Assembly (NCBI GenBank): GCA_027627225.1
Contig: CM051034.1
Span: 14,003,980-14,067,979, forward strand
Direction: 5' to 3'
Length of the DNA stretch: 64,000 nucleotides
Source of the DNA: Congeria kusceri
Taxonomy: Eukaryota > Mollusca > Bivalvia > Myida > Dreissenidae
The position numbers were made by a program, and so were the translations under genes. Under the pieces are notes generated by a model. It was not told the origin of the DNA. It searched no databases and saw only the letters and a list, made by a program, of their open reading frames with translations. Positions 31,733 to 41,936 of this stretch are shown here, piece by piece. Each line of letters opens with the position of its first letter. The first letter of the stretch is position 1.

Positions 31733-34700
31733 GTAAGTAAACCATACCAATTTTACCTCTCGCAAGTTTGCTTAATGCTTATCACGTTGGGTAATTATCT
31801 GAATCGTTGTTATTTTATTTGCGTCAAATTACATTTCCAGATATCTATGAAAACAATGCGCACTAATATTTCAACAGCGGTGAGTTACGTTTTAGACTTT
31901 GATGTCTGAAAGTGAATGTGAGTTTTAAAATGTGTAAGTATGAAATGAGTAAGCAGTTAACATTTTATTTGTTTAAATATTCTTGTTGTAGGAAATAAAA
32001 ATATCAATGCCCACTGTTCACCTGTTTTTGTTTCAAAAAGTCCTTAAACTAAATTCCAAAAACAACTTGGTGACAATTATTAAGTATGAGGGTGACATTA
32101 TTGATATTATTTTTGTGTGAATATATACGACTGCTTATAGTAAGTTCATTCTTAGTAAGTTAAATGGCCAATATAAAGCAAAACAAGTATGATATTTATT
32201 TTTAAACACGTAGGTATACGTATTATTTCTTAACAATATAGTAAAGTATTAAACGCATAAGTAATGCAGTAATAGTAAGCCCTTTCATCGCAAATTATGC
32301 TGTAGACATACATAATAAGCGACAGCGGATTCGTTAACTCGTTAACGAATGCGTTACCCGAACACGTACATTAACTATTCACACAAAATTCATTTCCAAT
32401 ACACCAATAACATAACTAATAAAGATAAGACCTCGCAATGGAATTTTAATCTGCATACGATATATGTTGTATTCAATAGAAAGCCGCTGCATTAACTACT
32501 GTAGCACCTGACATACTTTGTGGTAACCTGACGTGTTATGGACCTTATACTGCCAGTTGCAACCTAACAGATGTCAAGCCATGCGAGTGCAAAGTCGGTT
32601 TCGATGTAAGTCGGACACCTATACAGTTTATGTAATCGATTTCTTTGAGCTAACGGACAAGAAGATGGTGGTAATGGGGTGAAAGAATAAAGGGGAAAGT
32701 GCATCGTGTTGGGAATAAAAACATTATTTCTCATGTAACAGTTCTAATAATAAGCTTACACAGCTTAATGATTCTTTACAGCAAATTAACTGGGTATTTA
32801 TTACGACACACTAAATGATAGGATGTTTAAGGGTTAATATATGTGAGTTATCTGTGCTTGCTTTACTTTTCAGGGTCTTATATGTGACTCTGATTTAGAC
32901 GAGTGCGCAAAGGGACACCCTTGTAGAAATAGAGGACCATGTACCAATGCAATAGGGAGTTTCAGGCACGAACGTAATGAAAATAAAATTTCTAATTATA
33001 CTTGAGTAAACTGTTCTCCATTTCTTTTCAGTTTTAATAATGTTTTATATACCAATAGTATAGTGTCATGCTTAAGATCTAAAAATAAAAAATAAACACA
33101 AGGTATAAACAAAACATTTCTGTAATATTTTCCTTCACATCTCCATGTATATACAGATACAATTTATTGACCAAACGTTTTTTCCGAGTGTAATTAAGCG
33201 TTATTTCTGGCACAATATTGAAGCCAAAACGCACGACACATTACAATTGTGGTGCAGTACCTTATGTATATGATGGATGTTGTAACAGTTGCTCATGTCT
33301 GGTTGGGTGGATGGGTGCCCACTGTGAAAATGAAACAGGTGATCCTCTAGAGTGTATGCCAGGCTGGACATTACCAAGATGTACACAGGATATTGACGAA
33401 TGCAAAAATTCGTAAGTCTAAATTTGAGTGTCTGTGATTGATGTTTCGGGTGAATATTTTGTTCAACACTTGCTAGATACAGATTACAGTGAGGTTTACT
33501 TAAGAAACCATCAATACAAATATCTGATTAAAATACGATATATTTTATATAAAAGATTTTATTAAAAAGTATTATTGTAGATCCACACCTGTGTGTCGTC
33601 ATAAAATTATCATTTTTAAATTAAGAAATAAACCTTTCATTTTAATGTATGACCCAAAAAATGACGTGATGGTATTTGTTGACTATAATTTATTATATAA
33701 CTTAAAAAATGTGTTTCCAATATGAAATTGTGAGGGCCTGTCTGTTGAATACAAATCAACCGTGTACCATGAAAGGTTTATTGAATTAAATATAAATACG
33801 ACAATTTCTGTTATGTCGTCTTATTCTCTGTTATACGATTTTGAAAAAACACACACACAGAATACTTGCTACTGTTTTCTCTGTCCTGATTGCAGATCGC
33901 TGTTTACATGTGACACCAACCAGCGTTGCAAGAATACTCAAGGCAATTACACGTGTGAGTGCGACTACGGGTGGTCAGGATCTGACTGCATGCAGGACAT
34001 CAACGAATGTGACCACAGTCTATGTCAGCATTCAGGAACCTGTAACAACACACCAGGCTCCTATCTTTGCATGTGTCTCTCGGGCTGGAATGGCACAGAT
34101 TGTGAGACTGACGTTGATGAGTGTGACCAATATCCATGTTTTCACGGCGGGACGTGTTTAAACAATAATGGCTCCTATGACTGCTCTTGCCTGGTTGGAT
34201 GGACTGGCAAAAACTGTGAAACCAATGTGGATGAATGCAAAGACGTAACGCCATGTCTCAATAATGCAACATGTACTGATACGGATGGTTCGTATGAATG
34301 TACATGTCTTCCTGAATGGTCTGGGAGGAACTGTTCGAAAGTGAATCATTGTTACCCGTCACCATGCATGAATAACGGCACCTGTAATAATCAACCGACT
34401 GGGTATACTTGCTCCTGTTCTACAGGATGGAGTGGAGAGAATTGCACAACAGATATCGATGAATGTAAGACTTCACCATCACCATGTTTGAACTATGGCA
34501 ACTGTACAAACACAGAAGGGTCGTTTTATTGTGACTGTCCAATGGAGTGGAAAGGTGATACGTGTGACATCGATGTGAATGAGTGTTCTAGCACATTTTC
34601 TCCCTGTATGCACGAGTCGACGTGCAACAACACCAAAGGGTCGTATTCCTGTATATGCAGCGCCGGTTTAACAGGTCGCAACTGCGAGATTGACATAGAT

Positions 34701-36197
34701 GAATGTCCCACCCTGCCATGTCTAAACAATGGGACTTGTAACAATACCATTGGTTCCTTTAACTGCGCATGCGCACAGAACTGGACTGGAACGACGTGCG
34801 AAACAGACTTATTGGCGAGTTTTGCACCACTTTCCGATGGTAAGTACATGTACTAGTATCCGTTACATTTCAGAAGTATTATTCAGGTGTACTAGTGAAA
34901 ACAAGTGTATGTAATGAATATGTAATATCATTATGTGCAGAAGTATGACTGAACAAAAGTGAGTAAGTCAATCGAGAGCCTAACGTATCGAATAAACACG
35001 CCTTCCTATAGATATCGATATCAATAATGAATTTTATTGAAATGTTTGTGAGATGTGCTTAAAGTTTGTCTTCGGTTATTTCAAACGAAAATAGCAATGA
35101 TACAAATATTCTTTCAGGTGCCGGTTTTGGAACAGAGAACACATGGGTGATATTGGGCCCAGTGCTCGTGTGTGTGCTGGTGGTAGGGGGCATTGTAGCT
35201 GGAATTGTGGTCTTCAACAAGCTCCAGTAGGTATTTATTTCTCTTTCGATGGAACATTTAATTAAACCATTATTCTTTATTTTCACTTTTTAATAGTTGA
35301 ATATTAATACCCTGTGTTATAATAATAATTCATGTTTCACTCCAAGTGGTATCCGGACAAAAGCCCCTTGCCCATGAGCCCTTTGGTCTAAAATTGCACA
35401 CATGGACATAAGCCCCTTGGTATATTTGACAGAGTGGACATAAGCCCCTTGGTAGATTAAACAGGGTGGACAAACGCCACTTGGTAGATATGACAGTGTG
35501 GACAAAAACCGCTTGATGATTTGGCCTTGTATTCCTTGAAATATATTTTGTTACTTATATTACGGCCATCTGCAAATAAACTGATGGAATAAAATGTTGT
35601 AGTTTGAAGTATTGCGGTACTGAAATGTAATTGATAAAAGTTTGAACAATTGATTGCAATTAATGAAAATTTTCCCTTTGATGGAATTGAATTTTCAATT
35701 GAACTGCATAAACAATATAAAATATCAGTAAGGGGCTTTTGTCCACTATTTCATAATCATTAAGGGGCTTTAATAAGTTAATATTAAGTTTTTAAAACGT
35801 TGCAATGTTGAAGAGAGATCTTGTTGAGATTTTGTTGATTTGGGTGTAGTAGTTAATGTACGTCTTACTGAAAGAAAGGTAACACTACTTTATATCTCAG
35901 GTCGATGAAAACGCACACTGAGGCATGCCCAGTTGAATTTAATGAAGATTTGAAACCTGATGATTGTCCCTCTTTACCAGGTCGAACAAAGTACAACATG
36001 ACGTAACAGAGACTGCTGCTGATAAGCCTAATGCCACAGAGTCGGCTGAGTGTGACAAAGGTGAGACGTCCGCCTCTGACGTGAAACCAGCCTTGATGGA
36101 TAGAATAAAGGCAACCTTTGCAGCGGGAGCAAGGCGGGTGCAAGCCTTTGGGTCGGGACTGTGGCTGGGAATTAAAGGATTTGTTTCGCGTGTTTAG
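31655..36197 (+). CDS. EGF-repeat membrane protein D
   Basis: The most complete member of the array. Exons: 31655-31732 (signal peptide MRLWPSVLYLVSAMV), 32480-32605 (leader ending C-E-C-K-V-G-F-D), 32874-32965, 33289-33411, 33896-34839 (eight EGF modules), 35118-35226 (TM), 35901-36006 (tail 1) or 35981-36197 (tail 2). With tail 1 the product is 525 aa, with tail 2 562 aa; both sums are divisible by three. Most EGF modules are the calcium-binding type (D-[IV]-[DN]-E-C). Module 5 (V-N-H-C) is not. N-x-S/T sites are frequent. It is likely a surface receptor or adhesion protein. One oddity is the donor after 32965, which reads gcacga, so a GC-AG intron is required. Pseudogene B is its duplicate. 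Confidence 0.8.
32480..32605 (+). CDS. Gene D leader exon
   Basis: 126 nt, phase 0 to 0, encoding C-G-N-L-T-C-Y-G-P-Y and C-E-C-K-V-G-F-D. The same 126-nt exon occurs in C (25769-25894). It forms a Cys-rich unit just after the signal peptide. Confidence 0.75.
33289..33411 (+). CDS. Gene D symmetric EGF exon
   Basis: 123 nt after gttgtaacag, encoding C-S-C-L-V-G-W, then E-C-M-P-G-W-T and D-I-D-E-C. It is phase 2 to 2, so skipping it would keep the frame. Confidence 0.75.
33896..34839 (+). CDS. Gene D large exon, eight EGF modules
   Basis: 944 nt with no stop. Eight EGF modules run from S-L-F-T-C to the last D-I-D-E-C and C-E-T-D. Aromatic residues at the beta-hydroxylation/calcium position (G-S-Y or G-S-F before C) are kept in most modules. 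The donor gatg|gtaagt is strong. Confidence 0.9.
35118..35226 (+). CDS. Gene D transmembrane exon
   Basis: N-T-W-V-I-L-G-P-V-L, then a Val/Gly-rich helix with V-A-G-I-V-V-F, then N-K-L. It ends phase 2 at ctcca|gtaggt. Confidence 0.85.
35347..35770. repeat. Repeats of a TGGACAtAAGCCCCTTGG motif
   Basis: Units of about 32 nt start near 35403, 35435, 35467 and 35499. An outlying copy is at 35354 and inverted copies (aaggggcttttgtccac) are at 35733 and 35761. It lies in the last intron of D, just upstream of the two alternative acceptors. Confidence 0.8.
35901..36006 (+). CDS. Gene D tail isoform 1
   Basis: Acceptor tatatctcag at 35900. Encodes S-M-K-T-H-T-E and ends L-P-G-R-T-K-Y-N-M-T, stop 36004-36006. 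The K-T-H-[ST] and T-K-[FY]-[HN]-x-T motifs are common to A, B, C and D. Confidence 0.7.
35981..36197 (+). CDS. Gene D tail isoform 2 (alternative frame)
   Basis: A second acceptor, tctttaccag at 35980, lies 80 nt into the tail exon. Spliced from the same TM donor it gives S-N-K-V-Q-H-D-V-T-E-T, a polar middle, then a conserved basic-amphipathic end with A-G-A-R-R-V-Q-A-F-G-S-G and F-V-S-R-V before TAG at 36195. B has the same layout with an 83-nt offset, so both preserve the same frame shift. Between B and D I count 10 synonymous-only codon changes and 11 replacement codons over 72, with no indel. Alternatively the ORF is an overlapping chance frame; transcript data would decide. Confidence 0.55.
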
Positions 36198-38339
36198 ACA
36201 TCACGTTTGACTGTTTTATGGCTATCGCAAATGTGTATGACAATGTCTAAGAAGTATTTCTTTGGTTTATACGTTGATAGTAATTGTGAAAGTATGTTGT
36301 TGTAGTATTTATGTACGCTATAACACAGACGCTATCTACTAGTAGATACCAACGTGCATTGTCAAGTTTTATTGGTTCATATTGCAACATAGATTTTATT
36401 ATTACCAGAAACAACACACTTTAAATTAAACATCAACAATGTATTAAAAATAATTTCACCAACAATAAACTGAACAGACTACAAAGCATTCTTACGAAAA
36501 ATAATAATAATGAACGTACGTGTAGTTTTTATATTGATTTATGTTAGCTTCCCATGCAATATCATACAGTAAACTATGCAAATGAATCAACAAACAAAGA
36601 ACATAACAACTTATAACATCAATAATTATAATAGCTAACAAAAATATGTATGTTGTATACATACTTTGTATTAAAATCAAGTTTAAATAAACATAAATAT
36701 GTATACGTTTTAAGGGCTCTTTTGCTATAAATTGCACAAATTCCTTAAGAAAACCAAACAAATGATATTTGAATGGTTTTAGTAAACTTCGACAAGATTA
36801 CATAAATCATTTATTTAACTTTATTTGTATTGTACGTTGTAAAATAGTGCAGCGGTGCTTTTGTTATCAGAAAGTTCGTAGAAATGTATATGAAATGTTA
36901 GCAATGACTTGTGTTCTATGTACTAAGCAAGCCATGCTGTTTTGGAAATACATATCAAAGATTTAAAAAAAAAAAAGTTGACTTTTGTTTCAAAATACAA
37001 AACACGTAAAAACTTTAAACAAAAAGCCAAAATGTAACGACATTTAAAAGCCGATTCCAAATCAGTGGTTCTGATTTGTACAAGGGTAATGTTGGAGAAA
37101 CTACCATGTCATAAGGAAAACTGAACTGTTTTATCTAACAAATTCGATTGATTCACCGAGCTTGTTTTTAAGTTCCTTGATAATTTAATAATGTGTAATT
37201 ATTTTAAAGAAACTGACGAATCTGTATTTTTTCTTAAATGAAACAATGAGCATATTAGTAAAATAAAAACAAAACGTCTATACCTAAATAAATATCGAGA
37301 GTGGCTTGTTCTCCTATCTTCACGTTGGCATTGACGCAATACCACACCGTGGGTTATAAACTTAGCTGTATTTCCACACCGTGGGTTATAAACTTAGCTG
37401 TATTTCCACACCGTGGGTTATAAACTTAGCTATATTTCCACACCGTGGGTTATAAACTTAGCTGTATTTCCACACCGTGGGTTATAAACTTAGCTGTATT
37501 TCCACACCGTGGGTTATAAACTTAGCTGTATTTCCACACCGTGGATTATAAACTTAGCTGTATTTCCGCACCGTGGGTTATAAACTTAGCTTATTTCCAC
37601 ATTGTAGAGTATAGCAAACGCGCGCAGAAAAATGACGTCATTTTGTTGTTTGTCGTGTCGTCATTTTATGTTTTTGGTGTTATTTAGTTTTTTTTTATAT
37701 ATCGGTAATTTCTAAAATAAACACTGAAAAAGATGGGATAAATAGAATACCGGATAAGTGTTGACTTAACATATTAAGTGCATTTGCGCGGCACAAAACG
37801 TGTGCCACTCGCAAAGACTCGTGGTCCAGGTTTTCTTAGCCTTGCTAAATAAACTTATTTTTATTCAACACTAACCTAGTATTCTCTATATACTCAGTGT
37901 AGAAAATACGGTGGGTCTTAATGTATAACGTCCTGATAGACGTTATAGCGATGTGTTGATTATTTCGATGGATAAACGTCAGAAATCTTTAACCAGATGT
38001 AAATATAATACATTAATGACTATTGTCAACGCAAACAAGACTTTATTTCAAAGCTACATAAAGGGACTTAAATATACAGTCTTTGAACTGCGTGTACACA
38101 GCGGCATTGATGTCCTTATAGTTGAGAGTTTCTGTGTCATTCTTCAGATCTTCTAGTTCTCAGGATCTGCTGGAACATTTAGTAAAATGTGTATTACTTA
38201 GTTTTACAAATAAACAGTATCATTATAACATTAGAACAACGTATTTTAAAACTTGAAGGAATGCAATGTCGTGTAACTTATCCGAAACAAGACTGTTTAA
38301 ACCATCGATTAACAAACGGGTTGTAAGACAATATTGGTC
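36198..38339. other. 3' flank of gene D
   Basis: No gene. It is similar to the 3' flank of B up to about 38180 (ttctcaggatctgctgg), with an 8 x 32 bp minisatellite not found at the matching place after B. Confidence 0.55.
37342..37597. repeat. Minisatellite, 8 x 32 bp
   Basis: Eight head-to-tail units beginning ccacaccgtgggttataaac, 32 bp each, nearly identical, without spacers. Confidence 0.97.
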
Positions 38340-39199
38340 CATGATGATTATGATGATGATGATGATGATGATAATGGTGGTGGTAATGATGATGATGGTG
38401 GTGGTTTTGATGATGATGATAATGATGATGATCATGATGATGATGACGACGACAATGGTGACGACGACGACGAGGAGGAGGAGGAAGATGATGATGATGA
38501 CGACGATGATGATAACTGAATAAGTGTTAAAAAGACGTCAGACGGCAAGGGTAATGAAAACGACGATGAATATGATGATGAATATGATAATGATAATGGT
38601 GATCTATTTTAATTACAGTCTCATTCTCACCACTATCATCATCATCATCATCGTCATCATCATCATCATCACCACCATCATCAGCAGCAGCATAATGATA
38701 ATGATGATGCTGATGCTGCTGCTGACGATGATCATGATGATCATGATGATCATGATGATGGTTATAATGACGACAGACGGCAATGAAATGACGATGAATA
38801 CAATGACGAATATTATGATGATGATGGCGATGATGATGATGATGGCAATGATGGCGACGACGATGATGAGGATGATAAGGACGATGATGATAATGATGAT
38901 GATGATGAGGAGGAGGATAGTGTCGATGATAATGATAATAAAAAGGAGAAGGACAATGACGGTAATGATTATGATAATGACGATGAATATGATGGTGCTG
39001 GTAATGGTACTGATGCTGCTATTGTTGTTGTTGTTGATGTTGTTGTTGATGATGATGATGATGATGATGATAATGACGATGATGATGATGGTGCTGGTAA
39101 TGGTACTGATGATGTTGTTGTTCATGATGAAGATAAAGATGGAGATGGTTATAATGGCGACAGACGGCAATGAAAATGACGATGAATACTATGACGAAT

Positions 39200-39234
<35 letters not shown>

Positions 39235-39240
39235 AGTGGT
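38340..39240. repeat. Long (GAT)n low-complexity tract
   Basis: About 900 bp of ATG/GAT/GAC/GGT trinucleotide sequence. One patch repeats tggttataatggcgacagacgg-like sequence (38759 and 39148). Multi-frame ORFs here are artefacts. It lies 3' of the minus-strand gene at 39269. Confidence 0.95.
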
Positions 39241-39268
39241 GAGAATGAGATTGTAATTAAAATGTATC

Positions 39269-39706
39269 TTACTGATTGATGGTGTATGGTTGTTCTCGGT
39301 AGTGGTCAAACGCGGAATTTAAATGGATATATTCGTCCCCGTTTTCGTCTTTGGGCACACAGCACGGACAGCACTCGGGACAGCGCATCAGGAAACATAC
39401 CTCCAGGTGGCGTACGCAGTAAAATAGTCCGAGGGCTAGAAACAGCATCACTACGACAACGCCGACGACTATTGGTATCAGCCAGGCGAGGCTTATCAGC
39501 GTGTCGACGTGGGAACTTCCGGTCGTCGTGATCGGTGAAATAGTGGTTGTCTCATTCGAAAACTCTGTCGTTAAATTGAAACTCAAGTTTGAACCCAAAT
39601 ACATGACGATATTAGTTTGTGTTACCCTATACTGCGTATTAAATGTATGTCCTCTCAAAGAAATACTTAACTTCAATCCTGTCAAAATACAACAAGTAAA
39701 ATACAA
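39269..39706 (-). CDS. Single-pass membrane protein with hemITAM-like tail
   Basis: Family not recognised. The minus-strand ORF encodes a Thr/Ser-rich extracellular stalk with N-L-S, N-L-T and N-E-T glycosylation sites. About 24 apolar residues follow (LAWLIPIVVGVVVVMLFLAL). A Cys-rich juxtamembrane segment (C-P-E-C-C-P-C-C) suited to palmitoylation comes next. The tail reads D-E-N-G-D-E-Y-I-H-L and ends Y-R-E-Q-P-Y-T-I-N-Q. Acidic residues before Y-x-x-L resemble a hemITAM. It may be only the last exon of a larger receptor: minus-strand acgcag near 39655 is a possible acceptor, and Met at about 39603 is an alternative start. No partner exon was found to the right. The codon pattern and sharp domain order argue against chance. 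Confidence 0.55.
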   Translation of the reverse strand: MYFTCCILTGLKLSISLRGHTFNTQYRVTQTNIVMYLGSNLSFNLTTEFSNETTTISPITTTGSSHVDTLISLAWLIPIVVGVVVVMLFLALGLFYCVRHLEVCFLMRCPECCPCCVPKDENGDEYIHLNSAFDHYREQPYTINQ

Positions 39707-40394
39707 ATTATAATGTATCGATATGGGTTTTCCTACACATCATTACACACACACACACACACACACAAACACACATGTATAGATTTATGATCAAGCATGT
39801 GACTTGGGTTATCATTTGATTATGCACACTATAAACTGATGTCACATATTTACTGTTATCTATCATGGGCGACTATTTATTGAGTGGCATCATTGTCATT
39901 AGATAACGTACATTATATACAAATTTGCATTTTGTATTGCACCGTTCGTTCAAAAGATTAAAATTTTGCACGATGAGAAAACCCTCTTACGTTTATGCAA
40001 CATGAACATATCATAATGACATTATATATACGGGTTTAATCAAGTGTTCTTTGGGCAAATAGAAAAGAGTGCATTGTATATATTATATGTTCAAAACCAC
40101 GCAGCCTTCTTTAATAATTATTAGGCAGTTGACAACATCTTTAGAGAATATAACGATGGTTGTGGTGACGATGATGATGAGAAGGAGGAGAAGGAGCAGG
40201 AGGAGCATCACGACAACGACGACGGCGACGGCAGTGGAGGTGGTGGTGGTGGTGGAGTAATTAAACAAGGATAATAATGCAAAGTATGCGATCCACTGAA
40301 ACATGTGTATGTTTGAACTTATTAAAATGTATTTTGGAACCTACATCTGCTTTATTTTGAAACTACAATATATATGATAAATCGTATATGCATA

Positions 40395-40600
40395 CTTCAA
40401 TAAATTATGATCTGCATTTGTGGTCACCAAGAAACAGCACAACATTTCGTTCTAGAATGTCTTTTTATAGAGTCAAAAAAGGAGAGACAATGTTTATTTA
40501 AGGCCCTGCCAAACTTTGATGGACTTAGGCATACAGACTTGACAGTGTACAATCTTGGTCTCAGGACCAGAAGAGCCATGACCGCACTGTAGATGGACAA
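40395..40600 (+). mobile_element. LINE C-terminal fragment
   Basis: Encodes C-I-C-G-H-Q-E-T-A-Q-H-F-V-L-E-C, the CxCGxxET...H...C signature near the C-terminus of many non-LTR reverse transcriptase polyproteins, then stops after about 45 more residues. Only this end is present. Confidence 0.6.
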
Positions 40601-40807
40601 TTACCCAATACCTCAGTGATTTTGTTAGGTCTTCATGACGTTTCAGCAATTAATAGAACAATTATCAAATCAACCGACTTCACAAAAGGGGGAACAATAT
40701 ACTAGTACACGTGAGGCTTTGAGTGACTGAGCCAGAGTTAGTGGAACTACTAGTGTAGATATCGGGGCTTTTTAACCGTCAACAACAACAACAACTACCT
40801 AACTTTT

Positions 40808-41223
40808 GGTTACGCATGCGCAAATAAATTCCTTCATTGTTACGTATAAAATATTCAATGTTTGATCTCAATTTTCACCATGACCAAGCGACTTCCCAAT
40901 ATATCACCATACATTGTTGGAAAGATAAGGCCAAAATCTTTAGACAAAACAGCATGTCAAAAATTTCTATACGTTGTAACTCAAAATATTTACCTTAGAA
41001 TCAACACAACGGTTTTGACAGGCATGGGGGCTGCCATTTTGTGCATGAATACATGGGCCAAAAGTTATGAAGCTGGGAACCATTTAAGATAAAGTAGTGC
41101 CTAAGACTGTATTTTTTTCTTATTTCTTACATATATACCTTTAAATTGATACTAAAACATATCATTTAAACTGTATTTTTAAAATCATATGCATTATACA
41201 CTGAACCCTATGTGTTCATTATC
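40808..41223 (+). repeat. 480-bp dispersed repeat, copy 1 (3' deleted)
   Basis: Starts ggttacgcatgcgc and matches the copies at 44455 and 46621 up to tctaactgac. The last 60 bp or so are missing, apparently by deletion between two tgac words. The ORF across it is not kept in the other copies. Confidence 0.85.
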
Positions 41224-41870
41224 TAACTGACCTTTGTTCCAGGTACGGAACCTAAGCCTCGCTCTGACACAGTACAAAACAATATTTCTTTACATGCAAA
41301 TCAAACGAAACTGCAAATCAAACGCAATCATGCGTTAAGCAGCAATCATGTGGGCAGTTCGTATCCGAACCTGGGATAACAAATCTAGACGTCAGTTCGT
41401 GTCCGAACCTGGGATAACGGATCTAGAACTATATTTCTAGCGACCGGTACTTACTGTGGGGGTTAGGAATGTTGCTAGCATCGTCAAATGTGCGAAAAGA
41501 GAATTATTAGTCGAAAATAACACCCAAAGTCCCTAACACAACACTACGGAAATGCCTGATTTATTTTACCTGATATCTCTTAGCGCTGTGCACTTTTGGT
41601 GGACTGCGGCCGATCTGCCAGATTTTGTGGGTATTTCAAAATCTAGGTTCTTCCGCGCCAAAGCAGCATTATGTATAAATCCGAGACAGCTACCTCCATA
41701 TGTAGTTTACATTTTGAGACAATTTTGCCAAAATTTACCAAAACCTCGCGCTTTCTTACTGCTTTCACATCCGGGCAACATTTATGACAACATCTCTCAC
41801 GCCTAACGTGCATGGGTTTTCCATGACCTTACTAATACTGCTACACAATCCGCGAAGCGGTTATTTCCGC

Positions 41871-41936
41871 CTGGCAGATTTGGTAGTAACCACTGGCAGA
41901 TTTGGTAGTAACCACTGGCAGATTTGGCAGTAACCA
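41871..41936. repeat. Tandem repeat, 3 x 22 bp
   Basis: Unit ctggcagatttggtagtaac plus ca, three copies; the third has one change. Confidence 0.9.

Noticed and set aside
38523..39279. 251-codon Met-rich ORF
   Set aside because: Low-complexity GAT tract; the opposite strand is equally open.
40862..41092. 76-codon ORF in dispersed repeat copy 1
   Set aside because: Copies 2 and 3 of the same repeat have a stop early in this frame.
41552..41806. 84-codon ORF
   Set aside because: No recognisable family, no splice or repeat support, ordinary chance length for this base composition.
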